DNA of 32,572 nt from Rhodococcus sp. IITR03 (GCA_001017865.1 LATQ01000169.1:1-32572); one strand, 5' to 3'. Counted from the first letter of the stretch, positions 9,945-19,680 are shown. Made by a program: numbers and translations. Notes: a model not told the origin generated them from the sequence alone.

Positions 9945-11778
9945 TTATGCGTTGTTCTGCCGCGTAGCAACGGCACGTCCGGCCAGGTAACCGAACACGA
10001 GTCCGAGCGAGATGGTTCCGCCGGCGCCGCCGTAGAAGCCTTCGTGGGCGCGCCACCGGAATTGCCGCCGCGTACAGGCCGGGGATGACCTTGCCTTCGG
10101 TGTCCAGTGCCCGCCCGTCGGCGTCGGTCTTCGGGCCGCCGACGGTGCCGAGTGCGCTGGCTTCGACCTTCAGTGCGTAATACGGCGCAGTGTCGATGGG
10201 GCCGAGAACACTCGACTTCGGACTGTTCAATACCGGTCGAATGATCTTGGCCAGCGGGCCGACGATCAGTGAACGCAGACGTTCCGGATCGTTCTTCCGT
10301 GCGACTCGTCCTGCGAGTTTGTCGACCACCGGACCGATGGCCTTGGCGAGGATCGTGCGGGCCTTGGCGGTGGCGGCGGGGAAGCGATTGTCGGCGGAGT
10401 ATTTGCCCAGTCGGGGGTAGTACGCGCCGAAGTAGCGGTCGAACAGAGTGTCGCCGCGGTGGAACTGCGGGTCGCGGCCGCGGGCGGCGTCGGGGTTGAA
10501 CCGGTCGACGGTGCGGAGCAATCCGACCTCGTCGACCCCGATCTTGTTCGCCAGCTCGGCGAGAGTATCGGCCTGGTGGAGGTATTCGGGAACCTCACCG
10601 CCGGGGGTGACGCCGAAGATGCCGAACTTCGTCCAGTACTGGTGGTCGAAGATCAGCCAGGCGGTGGCGTTGGGCATGGTGCCGGTCTGGGGGTCCACCT
10701 CACGCATGATCTGCCGAACTGGTCGTAGGCCAGGCTTCGTTCGCGAACCGCCGGCCCGTGCTGTTGACCATGATGCTGTGCGGCAGTGCACGCTCGCCGA
10801 GGAAGACGCGGCTGAGGGGTCGGCCTCGAGTTCTTCACCGGGCAGTTGCACCCCGGGCATCCACCAGGCGTCTTCCATGCCGGTCAGGTCTGCGCCGACG
10901 TCCTCGGCCAGTTGCACGGCGATGCCGTCGTGGCCCTTGGGGGAGACCTGCACGCCGAACGGAGCGCCGAGATGGGTCGTCGTCAGCTCGGGGGAGCTTT
11001 CGTATCCGCCGCTGGCGAGCAGAACACCCTGGGTGGTGCGGACGGTGTGTTCGACGCCGCCGGCCTTAACGACGACGCCGGTGACCTTCGAGTCCTCGAT
11101 CACGAGCCGGGTTGCGGGTGCTTCGACGCGCACGTCGACGCCGTTGCGCAGGTTCGCTTCGAGTAGCGCGCCGATCAGGGCGGGGCCGGCGAGCCAGATC
11201 TCATCGATGCCGATGCCGCCCAGCAGCCAGAAGGGCAGTGGGTTCTTGGCCATGCCGGTGGTCAGGGCAGGTCGGACGTACTTCGCAGCCTCGCCGAGTC
11301 CCTGGGGTGAATACGGACCGGGGAACAAGGCGCGGCCGACGGACGCACCGTCGATGTCCGAGCGGTAGTCGGGCCAGATCGTCGGGATCCACCCGAACGA
11401 GGTGTGCTCTTCGATGTACCGGGCAACGTGGGGGCCGGTCTGCAGGAACTTCTCGATCATGTCGTGGTCGAGAACCTTGTCGCGTCCCTCGCCGTAGATG
11501 TAGCGCCGGGCCTGGTCGAGATCGTCGTCGACCTTCAGGTCGTCGGTGGAGAAGCCGTGATTGGGTATCCATGCGGCGCCTGCGGAGATGCCGGTGGCGC
11601 CGCCGACGAGTTCGCGGGATTCGACCACGAGCACTCGTGCGCCCTCCTTGGCCGCGGTGAGCGCTGCCATCAGGCCGGCTCCGCCGGAGCCGACGACCGC
11701 GACGTCCACTTCTTGCGGGATGCCGTTCTGGGATACCGTCCCGATGGAGCCGGTGAACCGAGTCGAATTACCGATCAT
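9945..11778 (-). CDS. FAD-dependent 3-ketosteroid delta1-dehydrogenase-like oxidoreductase (frame breaks)
   Basis: A flavoprotein of the succinate dehydrogenase/3-oxosteroid 1-dehydrogenase family, about 612 residues after repair. The N-terminal FAD motif is VDVAVVGSGGAGLMAALTAA with VVESRELVGGATGISAGAAW. The middle has ARYIEEHTSFGWIPTIWPDY and the LLASGGYESSPEL segment. The C-terminal FAD-contact region is split by indels: PGLYAAG, then YGGAGGTISLGLVFGYLAG, ending ATRQNNA at TAA 9945-9947. Between about 10835 and 10715 the frame passes through all three phases (FLGERALPHSIMVNSTGRRF, then LAYDQFG, then QIMREVDPQTG), equal to three one-base deletions; two more lie at 10020-10065. The start ATG 11776-11778 has GGAGG close upstream. 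The substrate could be a steroid or another cyclic ketone. The neighbouring monooxygenase remnant suggests a former catabolic pair. Confidence 0.8.
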
Positions 11779-12134
11779 GATCCTCCAACCTTTCAGTTTT
11801 CGGTGCGCCTTCGTCGTGCAAGCGCAAATACCGTATTGCTGTCAAATCAACAAGATTGACGTTTCTCTGTGATGTCCGAACGGCAGCACCGATCCGAGCG
11901 GAGGCGGAGCGTGCCCAGAAGCCGGCGCAGCATCGATATACGTGGTGTGCCCGGCTCGGGGACTCGCGCGGTCGCGTCCTCGAGTCTCGGGTGTCGCCTC
12001 GACGTGTGGTGTTGCACGATCGTGGTGTGCATCCCAGGCGATGATCCGATATCGACCGCAGCCGTGAGGTCCTTCCGTTGCCGATCGGCGGGAAGAACCG
12101 AATGTACTCGTCAGGACTGCAGTCGATCTCGACG
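11779..12134. other. Intergenic region upstream of the flavoenzyme
   Basis: No gene is supported here. On the minus strand a TTGACA at about 11840, inside gtcaaatcaacaagattgac (a partial dyad), could belong to the promoter of the 3-ketosteroid-dehydrogenase-like gene. The -10 element is not clear. Confidence 0.3.
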
Positions 12135-12165
12135 GGACGACCCCCGTTGCCAGGGTCGGTCGTCC
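12135..12165 (-). terminator. Hairpin downstream of wrbA
   Basis: Eight-base arms ggacgacc (12135-12142) and ggtcgtcc (12158-12165) can pair, with a further ccc/ggg pairing inside. It lies 28 nt past the wrbA stop in the direction of transcription. There is no T-run, so this is a moderate call. Confidence 0.45.
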
Positions 12166-12192
12166 TTCCGCTCTGTGGTGGGAAGGGCGATG

Positions 12193-12792
12193 TCAGTTCG
12201 CGAATTTGGAGGCCACGGTCACGACGCGGTGGGCCATGTGGTCGAGGGCCGCGATCGTGGCGTCGTCGAGTTCGTTCTGGTTGTTCGGTCCGGTGACGTG
12301 CCCGACTCCGTAGGGGTTGCCATCGGCGAACTTGAGCGGATCGGTGTAGCCGGGTGGCACGATGATGCCGCCGAAGTGCATCAGCGAGGTGTACAGGCCG
12401 GTGAGGGTGGTCTCTTGTCCGCCGTGCGCGGTCTGGCTCGAGGTGTAGGCGGCGTACACCTTGTCGGCGAGTTCGCCCTGTGCCCACAGGCCGCCGAGAG
12501 AGTCGATGAACGTCTGGAAGGGGGCGGCGGTGCTGGCGAAGCGGGTCGGTGAGCCGAAGATGACGGCGTCTGCCCATACGATGTCCTCACCGGTGGCGGC
12601 CGGCAGATTCTTGGTGGCCTCGTAGTTTGCAGTCCAGGCGGGGTTTTCGGCGAAGGTGGCCGGGTCGCGGGTCTCGGCGATGTGGCGCACCCGGACCTCG
12701 GCGCCGGCGGCCTCGGCGGCCTTGCGCAGTCGCTCGGCCATCGCGGTGCCGTGCCCGGTGGCGGAGTAGTAGATGATCGACAGATTGGTCAT
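12193..12792 (-). CDS. wrbA: NAD(P)H:quinone oxidoreductase, WrbA type
   Basis: The product has 199 residues, the normal WrbA length, in an intact frame. WrbA is an FMN-binding flavodoxin-like enzyme that reduces quinones by two electrons and limits redox cycling. The phosphate-binding loop is YYSATGHGTAMAERL. The second FMN loop is IFGSPTRFASTAAPFQTFID with GGLWAQGELADKVYAAY. The third contact is SSQTAHGGQETTL with LMHFGGIIVPPGY. I chose ATG 12790-12792 (MTNLSIIYYS) because AGGAAAGGA precedes it by 5-6 nt; upstream in-frame codons have no such site and would add a non-conserved leader. The promoter carries two matching dyads, so the gene is probably controlled by a quinone- or redox-sensing repressor of the HxlR/MarR kind encoded elsewhere. 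Confidence 0.92.
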   Translation of the reverse strand: MTNLSIIYYSATGHGTAMAERLRKAAEAAGAEVRVRHIAETRDPATFAENPAWTANYEATKNLPAATGEDIVWADAVIFGSPTRFASTAAPFQTFIDSLGGLWAQGELADKVYAAYTSSQTAHGGQETTLTGLYTSLMHFGGIIVPPGYTDPLKFADGNPYGVGHVTGPNNQNELDDATIAALDHMAHRVVTVASKFAN

Positions 12793-12926
12793 ATCGGTCC
12801 TTTCCTGATCGATGCCCATGTGTCTGTGCGCAGGGCAGGATCTGGGCGGTTCTCCCGCGCACGCGTCGGCGGACACCGCACTTCGTCGAGTCGCGACCCG
12901 GTCGGTCGGGACTTCTTCGACAACAC

Positions 12927-12985
12927 GCAACTAGTTGCGATGTCAACTAGTTTCCACTGTAGTGCAGATGGTTGAAATGTCAACC
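12927..12985 (-). promoter_or_regulatory. wrbA promoter with two operator dyads
   Basis: On the minus strand TTGACA (12983-12978) and TACAGT (12961-12956) are 16 nt apart. The -35 box sits inside the perfect dyad ggttgaaatgtcaacc (12970-12985). A second related element, gttgcgatgtcaac (12934-12947), lies just past the -10 and is bracketed by two copies of aactagtt (12929-12936 and 12945-12952); gcaactagttgc (12927-12938) is a full palindrome. The shared form gttgNNatgtcaac occurs at 12934 and 12971, 37 nt apart. This looks like a two-site operator covering -35 and the transcription start. Confidence 0.65.
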
Positions 12986-13128
12986 AAAGGCTCGTCGCAG
13001 TGTCGCCGAAGTCAGTGGGATTGCCGACCCCGTCGCGGCCCTTCCGCACCCGCAGGTGGGTTCCCCGGCCGACGCGACACCGGAAAGTGGTCCGGATCGA
13101 AGGTGGAGGGAAATGGGGGAGGTGGGGA

Positions 13129-13452
13129 TCACAGAGCTTGGAAGCTAGGGAACACGGCGATCGCGCAGGCGGCGATGATTCCCGCGATTCCGGTGACGAT
13201 TGCGAGCAGGGCTCGCAGGGAAGCGGCTTCGTCCTCGGCGACCGTCGGCCGCGAGCCGGCCAGCGCCCCGCAGACGGCCGCGATCATCCCGAGGATGAAG
13301 CCGAGTTCGAAAAGCCAGAAGAAGGCGAGGGACAGCACGCCCATCCAGGCCGAGACCGTCGGCAACAATGAGCGCGGTCGGTGCGGTCCTCGACGTCCCC
13401 GCGCCTCCGGACAGAGGGGGCGCGCCGAATCCGAGTCGCGAGGGTCGCTCAT
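13129..13452 (-). CDS. Small two-helix membrane protein (DUF4190-like)
   Basis: The product has 107 residues. An Arg/Pro-rich cytoplasmic N-terminus of about 30 residues (MSDPRDSDSARPLC, then HRPRSLLPTVSAW) is followed by two hydrophobic helices, MGVLSLAFFWLFELGFILGM and a second around LLAIVTGIAGIIAACAIAVF, joined by a polar loop. This is the shape of DUF4190-type proteins of actinomycetes, whose function is not known. The start ATG 13450-13452 has a strong AAGGAGGAG site 3-4 nt upstream. Its first bases overlap the stop of an upstream minus-strand frame as ATGA, which would suggest translational coupling if that frame is real. Confidence 0.7.
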   Translation of the reverse strand: MSDPRDSDSARPLCPEARGRRGPHRPRSLLPTVSAWMGVLSLAFFWLFELGFILGMIAAVCGALAGSRPTVAEDEAASLRALLAIVTGIAGIIAACAIAVFPSFQAL

Positions 13453-13601
13453 CGCTCCTCCTTCGCGTGGGGGACGAGTCGGACCGACAGGAGTTGTTCG
13501 GGACCGTACGTATCGGAGATGTGTGTTTCGAGATGGGCGCGGAGCCGGTTCTGGGCGCAGGTGCGGGCGACGAATGCTAAAACCCCGGGGACGTGCACCG
13601 A
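13449..13601 (-). CDS. Possible short ORF coupled to the small membrane protein
   Basis: A minus-strand frame ends at TGA 13449-13451, overlapping the next start as ATGA. Its last 45 or so residues (VARTCAQNRLRAHLETHISD, then TYGPEQLLSVRLVPHAKEER) have a balanced composition unlike the Arg/Pro shadows nearby. Upstream of about 13600 the same open frame continues to 13961 but looks random and crosses a hairpin. A GTG near 13600 could start a peptide of about 50 residues, but I see no good ribosome site. No family is recognised. Confidence 0.3.
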   Translation of the reverse strand, partial: SVHVPGVLAFVARTCAQNRLRAHLETHISDTYGPEQLLSVRLVPHAKEER

Positions 13602-13624
13602 GGGTGCAGAGGCCGCTCCGGGGT
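13578..13624 (-). terminator. Hairpin with T-run on the minus strand, upstream of the small membrane protein
   Basis: Arms accccgg (13582-13588) and ccggggt (13618-13624) pair, and a second stem tgcacc/ggtgca sits inside. On the minus strand the outer stem is followed by TTTT, the classic intrinsic-terminator form and rare in this window. It may end a minus transcript from further right or act as an attenuator for the gene starting at 13452. Confidence 0.45.
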
Positions 13625-14019
13625 CATTGCTGTCCACTGTATCCGGGCCGGAGGGGCATGCCCACCGGTTTGCAGCATTTCCGACTCGGGCAATCCATAT
13701 GGTCTCGATGTCGGACCATTCGTTGTGCCCAGTCGACTTCCCCCCGAAGCGGGCACGTGAGACGGTAGGGCTGCCGCTCTCGGGGATGCGGCCGCATGCC
13801 CCCTGGGGTGTTGCCGAGCTGGATGTGAGCCGATGGTGCACGCGTAAGTGTCCAGGTCCCGTAGTGAGCGAGTCTCGCCGGAATTGTCCGTTCCAGGGCG
13901 AACGTTGCGGCGACCGTGCTGCGGTCGTGTCGGTCCCGGTCTTCAAGAGTGGGGTTGCCACCCGAACGTGACACCTGATGTCGTGACGAGATTCGATACC
14001 GAGGGAGGGACACGATCAC
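13625..14019. other. Intergenic stretch without a supported gene
   Basis: About 395 nt precede the crotonase start. Open frames on both strands lack ribosome sites and recognisable motifs. The promoter of the crotonase gene must lie here or further left, but no clear boxes were found. Confidence 0.35.
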
Positions 14020-14909
14020 ATGGATACGGTGGACGGCACAGATGCTTCGGTGACCGGCGCTGGGCGCGGAGTCGGGCGGGACAGTGCTCGAACTCCTGCG
14101 TCCGAAGGTGCGCACGCGACGATGCAAGACGAAGAGGAGAGGGTCGTACTGCTCCACCGAGACGGGCCCGTAGGAGTGATCACCCTCAACCGGCCTCACG
14201 TTCTCAACGCCGTCGACGCCGCTGTGTCCGATGCATTGGGCGCCGCCCTCGACGAGATCGATCGTGATCCCGATCTGCGGGTCGGTGTCTTGACCGGAGC
14301 GGGACGGGCGTTCTGCGCCGGCGCCGATCTCGGGGCCTTCGCCGCTGGTGGATCCGTTCTGCCGACGAACCATCCGGAGTGGGGTTTTGCCGGCCTGGTC
14401 CAGCACTACGTGTCCAAGCCGCTCGTCGCCGCTGTCAACGGTGTGGCGGTCGGCGGTGGCACCGAGATCGTGCTGGCATGTGATCTCGCCGTGCTCAGCT
14501 CCGAGGCCACGCTCGGATTGCCGGAGGTCAAACGCGGTCTCATCGCTGGAGGCGGGGGTCTCGTACGTCTTCCGGGCAGATTCCCCCGAAAATTGCTGCG
14601 CACGCGGTCTTTACCGGAGAACCTCTTTCGGCCGAGATGGCCCTGCGTTGGGGGCTGGTCAATTCGGTAGTTCCGCCCTCGGAGGTACTGCCCGAAGCAT
14701 TACGTCTGGCTCATGTCATCGCAGACAACGCACCCCTCGCGGTACGCGCCAGCAAGAAGGTCATGTCGCACGCACATGCAGCCGGATTCGAAGACGATGT
14801 CTGGAAAGTCAATTCAGCCGAGTCCGATGCCGTGTGCGCCAGCGAGGACGCGTTGGAAGGTGCCGCGGCATTCACCGAGAAACGACCGCCCGTATGGCGG
14901 AACCGTTGA
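14020..14909 (+). CDS. Enoyl-CoA hydratase/isomerase with a short-chain-dehydrogenase-like leader (one frame break)
   Basis: The crotonase part begins at Met 35 (ATG 14122, MQDEEERVVLLHRDGPVGVI, then TLNRPHVLNAVD). The oxyanion-hole segment is AFCAGADLGAF, and both catalytic glutamates are present, in GGGTEIVLACDLAV and GLPEVKRGLI. One base is missing near 14575 (ccgggcag, expected ccggggcag), after which the family sequence resumes as HAVFTGEPLSAEMALRWGLV and ends FTEKRPPVWRNR. The best ribosome site (GGAGG at 14004-14008) serves ATG 14020, which adds 34 residues reading SVTGAGRGVGRDSARTPASE. That is the TGxxxGxG nucleotide-binding start of a short-chain dehydrogenase, joined in frame to the crotonase. 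It probably acts in fatty-acid or side-chain beta-oxidation. Whether the leader is translated is open. Confidence 0.8.
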
Positions 14910-14914
14910 CCGCC

Positions 14915-14932
14915 GCACAGCTTTCGCTGTGC
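14915..14932 (+). terminator. Short hairpin after the crotonase gene
   Basis: A perfect 7-bp stem, gcacagc/gctgtgc (14915-14921 and 14926-14932), with a tttc loop begins 6 nt after the stop codon. It fits a factor-assisted or weak intrinsic terminator. Confidence 0.5.
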
Positions 14933-15188
14933 GCCGATCCGTGAACACAACGCGTCCGTAGGGCTGCGCTGTGTAGTGCGACAAGTGACACCGTGGATGC
15001 CTCGTGCGGTATCCGAGTTATCCGGCCGCCCATGGACCCGGTACGTCGTAGCCGGAGTAGAGAGAGGCAGCCGCTCCCGGATTCTCCAGCTGCACTGTCC
15101 CTCTCGGGATCGAGTGGGGTCTCGGCAGCGTGGACATCTCGAACCGCATGAACTTTTCTGCATACAATCGTAATCCCGAGGGGCACTG

Positions 15189-15794
15189 GTGAAGAGAACG
15201 ACAGAGACAGTCGGACACGTTCGGAATGCGGCTCGGACACAGACCGCGTTGCTGGATGCAGCTCTCCAGGTCTTTCTCAGAGACGGGTACAGCAAAGCTA
15301 CGACCGAGGAGATCGTGGCGCTGGCGGGGGTCACCCGAGGAGCTCTCTACCATCACTTCGCGAACAAGCACGAATTGTTCCGAGCCGTGATCGAGCGCGC
15401 GCAACGGGAGGTCGCGGAAGCCCTTGTGCCCCCAGAGCCGGTCGATGCTTCGTGGGAGGCGTTCATCGGTGGGGTGCTCACTGCTCTCGCCTCCGCTCAG
15501 GACCCGGCGACGCGTCGATTGCTGCTGATCGAAGCACCTGCCGTCCTTGGGTGGATCGATATCCGGAAAGCTCAGGAACCGCTGCTGCACAGTATCGCGA
15601 CCATGCTCGAGCCGGTCGAAACGGTTGAGCGAGGACCGTCGATTCGCACGTCGATACTCGCTCGTCTACTGCTGGCTGCAGTCGAAGAGGCGATGTTGTA
15701 CCTGGCACACGCCGATCACCCCCGGCACGACCACGCAATCGTGCAAGCCGAAGTGCGCACCATTCTCGAGAAGACCGGTCTTCCCGGGCGGTAG
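15189..15794 (+). CDS. TetR-family transcriptional regulator
   Basis: The product has 201 residues in an intact frame. The N-terminal TetR helix-turn-helix is RTQTALLDAALQVFLRDGYS, then KATTEEIVALAGVTRGALYH, then HFANKHELFRAVIERA. The C-terminal ligand domain (EAFIGGVLTALASAQDPATR, then LLLIEAPAVLGW) resembles the common TetR C-terminal type with an LLxEAPAVLG motif. The start is GTG 15189 with GAGGGG just upstream; TACAAT at 15162-15167 is a possible -10. It lies between the crotonase gene and pknK, both on the same strand. It could repress either neighbour or itself; no operator was identified. Confidence 0.88.
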   Translation: MKRTTETVGHVRNAARTQTALLDAALQVFLRDGYSKATTEEIVALAGVTRGALYHHFANKHELFRAVIERAQREVAEALVPPEPVDASWEAFIGGVLTALASAQDPATRRLLLIEAPAVLGWIDIRKAQEPLLHSIATMLEPVETVERGPSIRTSILARLLLAAVEEAMLYLAHADHPRHDHAIVQAEVRTILEKTGLPGR

Positions 15795-15963
15795 TGGCCG
15801 AGACACGACCGGAAGCGAGCACTTGACCGACGCGGACGTCGGACACGATGACGCGGGGTCGGACGACCGTTGCGGTCGATCCCTACGGTGCCCACCCCGC
15901 CTCCGCTCCCACGGAGATATGATCAAGGTGTTCGACTCCACCCGGCTATGGACGAGGCCGCCG

Positions 15964-18900
15964 ATGGTTGACATCGATCCGATGGCGACACAGCGGGACG
16001 ATCGGTCCCACCTTGTGGCCGAATTGAGCGCGGTGGGATTCGAGGACCTCCACGAGATCGGCAGCGGTGGTTTCGGCGTCGTCTTTCGAGGTCGGCAGCC
16101 CGAGCTGGATCGCACCGTGGCGATCAAACTGTTGACCGCGCGGCCGGATCCCGACAACGTCGAGCGTTTTCTGCGCGAACAGCGTGCGATGGGTCGTCTC
16201 TCCGGCCACCCGAACATCGTCACCGTGTACGGGGTCGGTACCACTGCATCCGGTCAGCCCTACATCGTGATGGAGTATCACCGACGCAACTCTCTCGAAG
16301 TTCGGATTCGGACGCAGGGCCACTGCGTTGGGAGGACGCACTCGAAGTCGGCGTCAAGATTGCCGGCGCTCTGGAGACCGCGCATCGGATGGGCATGCTG
16401 CACCGGGACGTCAAGCCGGCCAATATCCTGCTCACCGATTACAGTGAGCCGCAACTGACCGACTTCGGAATCGCGCGCGTCGCCGGAGCCTTCGAAACCG
16501 CCAGCGGCGAGGTAACGGGATCTCCGGCATTCACCGCACCCGAAGTACTTGCCGGTCAGGCCCCTACCCTTCGGCCGACGTGTACGGACTCGGTGCAACC
16601 GTGTTCTGCGCAATCACCGGACACGCGGTGTACGAGCGACAGCGCGGTGAATCGGTGGTCGCGCAGTTCCTGCGGATCACCCGCGGTCCGGTGCCGGACC
16701 TCTGTGAGGATGCCCGCATCCCGGACGACCTCGGCGAAGTGATCGAACGCGCGATGAACCGAGATCCTGTCTCGCGTACCGGTACTGCCGCCGAATTCGG
16801 TGAACAACTCCGTGCCGTCGCGGAATACCACGACTTGCCGGTGGACCGACTTCCGATGCCCGACACCGCCGACACCGCCGACGCCGCCGTGCCTGCCCGG
16901 ACCACGACCGGTGATCTCGGCCCTCGACGACGTAGTGGATCCGGTCGGTTGCTCCTTCCGATACCCGCCACACGGTTACGCCCGCCGACGACGACCCGAC
17001 CATTGGTGGTGCGCGAGCGCCTCCTGCAGATATTGCGAGCGGGCGGGCCGCGCATCCTGACGGCGATCACTGCTCCACCGGGCTTCGGCAAGACCACCCT
17101 TGCCGCGCAATGGTCGCGCGAGTTGACCGCGACAGGCATCCATGTGGCGTGGTTGTCCGTCGATACCGACGACAATGAAATCGTATGGTTTCTGTCGCAT
17201 CTGATCCAGGCCCTTCGACAGGTGCGACCGATGTTGGCTCGCGAACTCGTCGCGGTGCTCGACGAGCACGGCGACGATGCCATGCACTACATGCTTGCCA
17301 CGCTGATCAACGACGTTCAGCAATCCGCCGAACAAGTCGTCCTGATCATCGACGACTGGCACCGGATCTCCCACCCCGACGCCCTCGCTGCGATGGCGTT
17401 CCTGTTGGACAATGCCGACGCAGCGAACTTGAGAGTTGTCGTCACCAGTCAGGCACGCACCGGAATGGCGTTGAGCCGTATGCGCGTTCGCGACGAATTG
17501 ATCGACGTGGACGCCGCCACACTGAGGTTCGACCTTTCGGAAGCGCGAGCACTGCTGGTCGATGTCGCCGGGCTACGTCCGACCGAGGAGGACATCGCCG
17601 CGCTGACCCGCGCGACCGGAGGCTGGGTGGCCGCGCTCCACCTGGTTTCACTGTCACTACGCGCCAGCGACGACCCCGCAGGGTTGATCCGCGGAATCAC
17701 CGGTCGCCACCACGCCATCGAGGACTATCTCGCCGAGAACGTCCTCAGTTCCATCGAAGCCCCGACTCTGGACTTCTTGCTCGCTACCAGCATCTGCGAG
17801 TACATCTGCGCGGACCTGGCCGGCGCGCTCACCGGAACGACCCGAAGCCAGGCTCTGCTCGAGGAGATCGAAGACCGAGGGTTGTTCCTCCGCCGACTGG
17901 ATCAGGACCGCACCTGGTTTCGCTACCACCATCTGTTCCGCGAGTTCCTCCATCGCTGGATCGAACGCGAGAGCCCCGAACGCCTGAGCCGGTTGCATCG
18001 CATCGCAGCACAATGGTTCGCCGACCACGGGTTCATCCGAGAGGCGGTCACCCATGCCGAGGCAGCAGGGGACGAGGAGATGGCCGTGGACCTGGTGGAA
18101 CGGCACGGCACGAACTTGCTCGAGCTCTCTCAGGCCGCCTCGGCACTGGTACTGCTCGACAAGCTGCCGCAGTCGGCGCTTGCCGGCCGGCCCCGTCTGC
18201 AGCTCATGGTGGCGTGGAGCAACATTCTCCTCCATCGCCTTCGACCCGCCGAACGAGCCCTTGCCGCTGCCGAAGCTCTTCTGGCGGATGCGACCGTCAC
18301 TGTCGACGACACCGAGGAAGTCAACGCGGAGATCGGTGTGATCCGCGCCCTCGTCGCAGCCCGTTCCGACCGTTACGACTCGACGGACGAACTCGTTCGT
18401 CCGGCTCTGGCTCGTGCCGATGCGCTTTCTCCGTGGGTCGTGTCGGCAGCGACCAACCTCGCGAGCATGGCTGCAATCCACCGCTTCGATTTCCCTGTCG
18501 CCGAGCAACTTCAGGGATGGGCCGCTCCTTACCACAGCCGCAATCGCGGACCGTATGCCCGGATGCACAGTTCTTGCTGCCTGGGCATCATCGCGCACGA
18601 ACGACTGGAGATCTCGACTGCGGAAGAGCAGTTCCGACAAGCTTTGCGAACGGCACGTAAGGGAAGCAATGGGAACTCGACCGCTGTGCGACTCGCCGGT
18701 GCATTGCTCGGTGGGTTGCTCTACGAGCAGAACCGTCTCGATGAGGCAGATCGGCTTCTCGACGAGAGCTTCCTGTTGGGATATGAAGCCGGTGCAGTGG
18801 ACTTGAAGACGGTCCGGTATACGGCCGGTGTTCGAATCAAGGCGGCGCGCGGCAATCGTGCCGCCGCCGCACAACGCCTCGACGCGGGCGCCCGGGCGGC

Positions 18901-19429
18901 GCACGCATTGAAGCTGCCCAGGTTGCGAGCCCAGATCGAGGACGAACGTGCGCGACTGCGGTTACCTGCGACGATCGGCATTCCCGTCCGCCTGCCGCCC
19001 ACGTACGCGGAACGGCGCCGACCCGTGCACGGGATCGACGCGACCATTGCTCAATTCGACGAGTCCGTCGGCATTCGGACCCTCCTCGACGACGGCACAC
19101 CGGACTCGCTGGAAACGGCGTGCAGGTGGGCGCAGGAATGGGTGGACCTCCTCGTCGATGCCGGCCGTCCGCGGGCGTTGTTGCAGGCACGGTGTCTGCT
19201 GGTAGACAGCCTGGCCACGGCCGACCGCACCGACGAGGCCGAAACGCTGCTCGCAACGATCACTGTCCAGTGTGTCGCGCTCGGTATCGTGCGTGTCCTG
19301 CTCGACGGTGGACCGCACCTGGTGGCGCTGCTCGAGGACGTGCGAGCGGACGAGAGCAGGCAACGGAACAACAAGTGGCCACCGATGTCCGACCGGTTCT
19401 GGAGCGTGATTGCCCCGCCAGGCCCGTGA
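15964..19429 (+). CDS. pknK: Serine/threonine protein kinase PknK with MalT-like ATPase module (two frame breaks)
   Basis: The repaired protein has about 1155 residues. Residues 30-290 form a Hanks-type kinase: glycine loop EIGSGGFGVVFRG, catalytic Lys in VAIKLL (about residue 55), LHRDVKPANILL, DFGIARVAG and the FTAPEVL segment. Then follows a STAND/MalT-like ATPase (Walker A APPGFGKTTLAAQW near residue 371, Walker B VVLIIDDWHRI) and a long TPR-like helical tail. The order and wording closely match mycobacterial PknK, a soluble kinase linked to growth regulation. No LuxR helix-turn-helix is seen at the C-terminus. Two one-base deletions lie near 16318 (gggccactg, expected gggcccactg) and 16563 (cctacccttc, expected cctaccccttc). 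I chose ATG 15964 (MVDIDPMATQRDD) because it matches the family start; ATG 15919 is an alternative. Confidence 0.9.
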
Positions 19430-19680
19430 CGTCCGGTCGGTGTGCAGGCCGCACTGTCGATGAGTTCTTTTGTCGTCGAGTCTCTTGTCGGAAGTCGTTT
19501 TCGGAGTCGAGCAGTCGTCTGGTGGACCGGCACCGAGCGGTTCGTGCCTGTCGCCTCCGGAAATTTGTTTGCCGGCGCGGGGGAGCGCAGACTGCTGCGC
19601 TCATGCCCTGTAAGCGACATCCTGCCGTCTCGCTGACAGCGGGTGCGGTCACGTCCTACCCGTGAGGCGATACTTGCGGT
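19430..19680. other. Intergenic region between pknK and the AfsA-type gene
   Basis: No gene is supported. It must contain the promoter of the AfsA-type gene, but I could not find a convincing -35/-10 pair or a receptor-type palindrome by eye. Confidence 0.35.

Noticed and set aside
17185..18904. Large open frames on both strands inside pknK
   Set aside because: They overlap the well-supported kinase/ATPase protein in other frames and have Arg-rich shadow composition.
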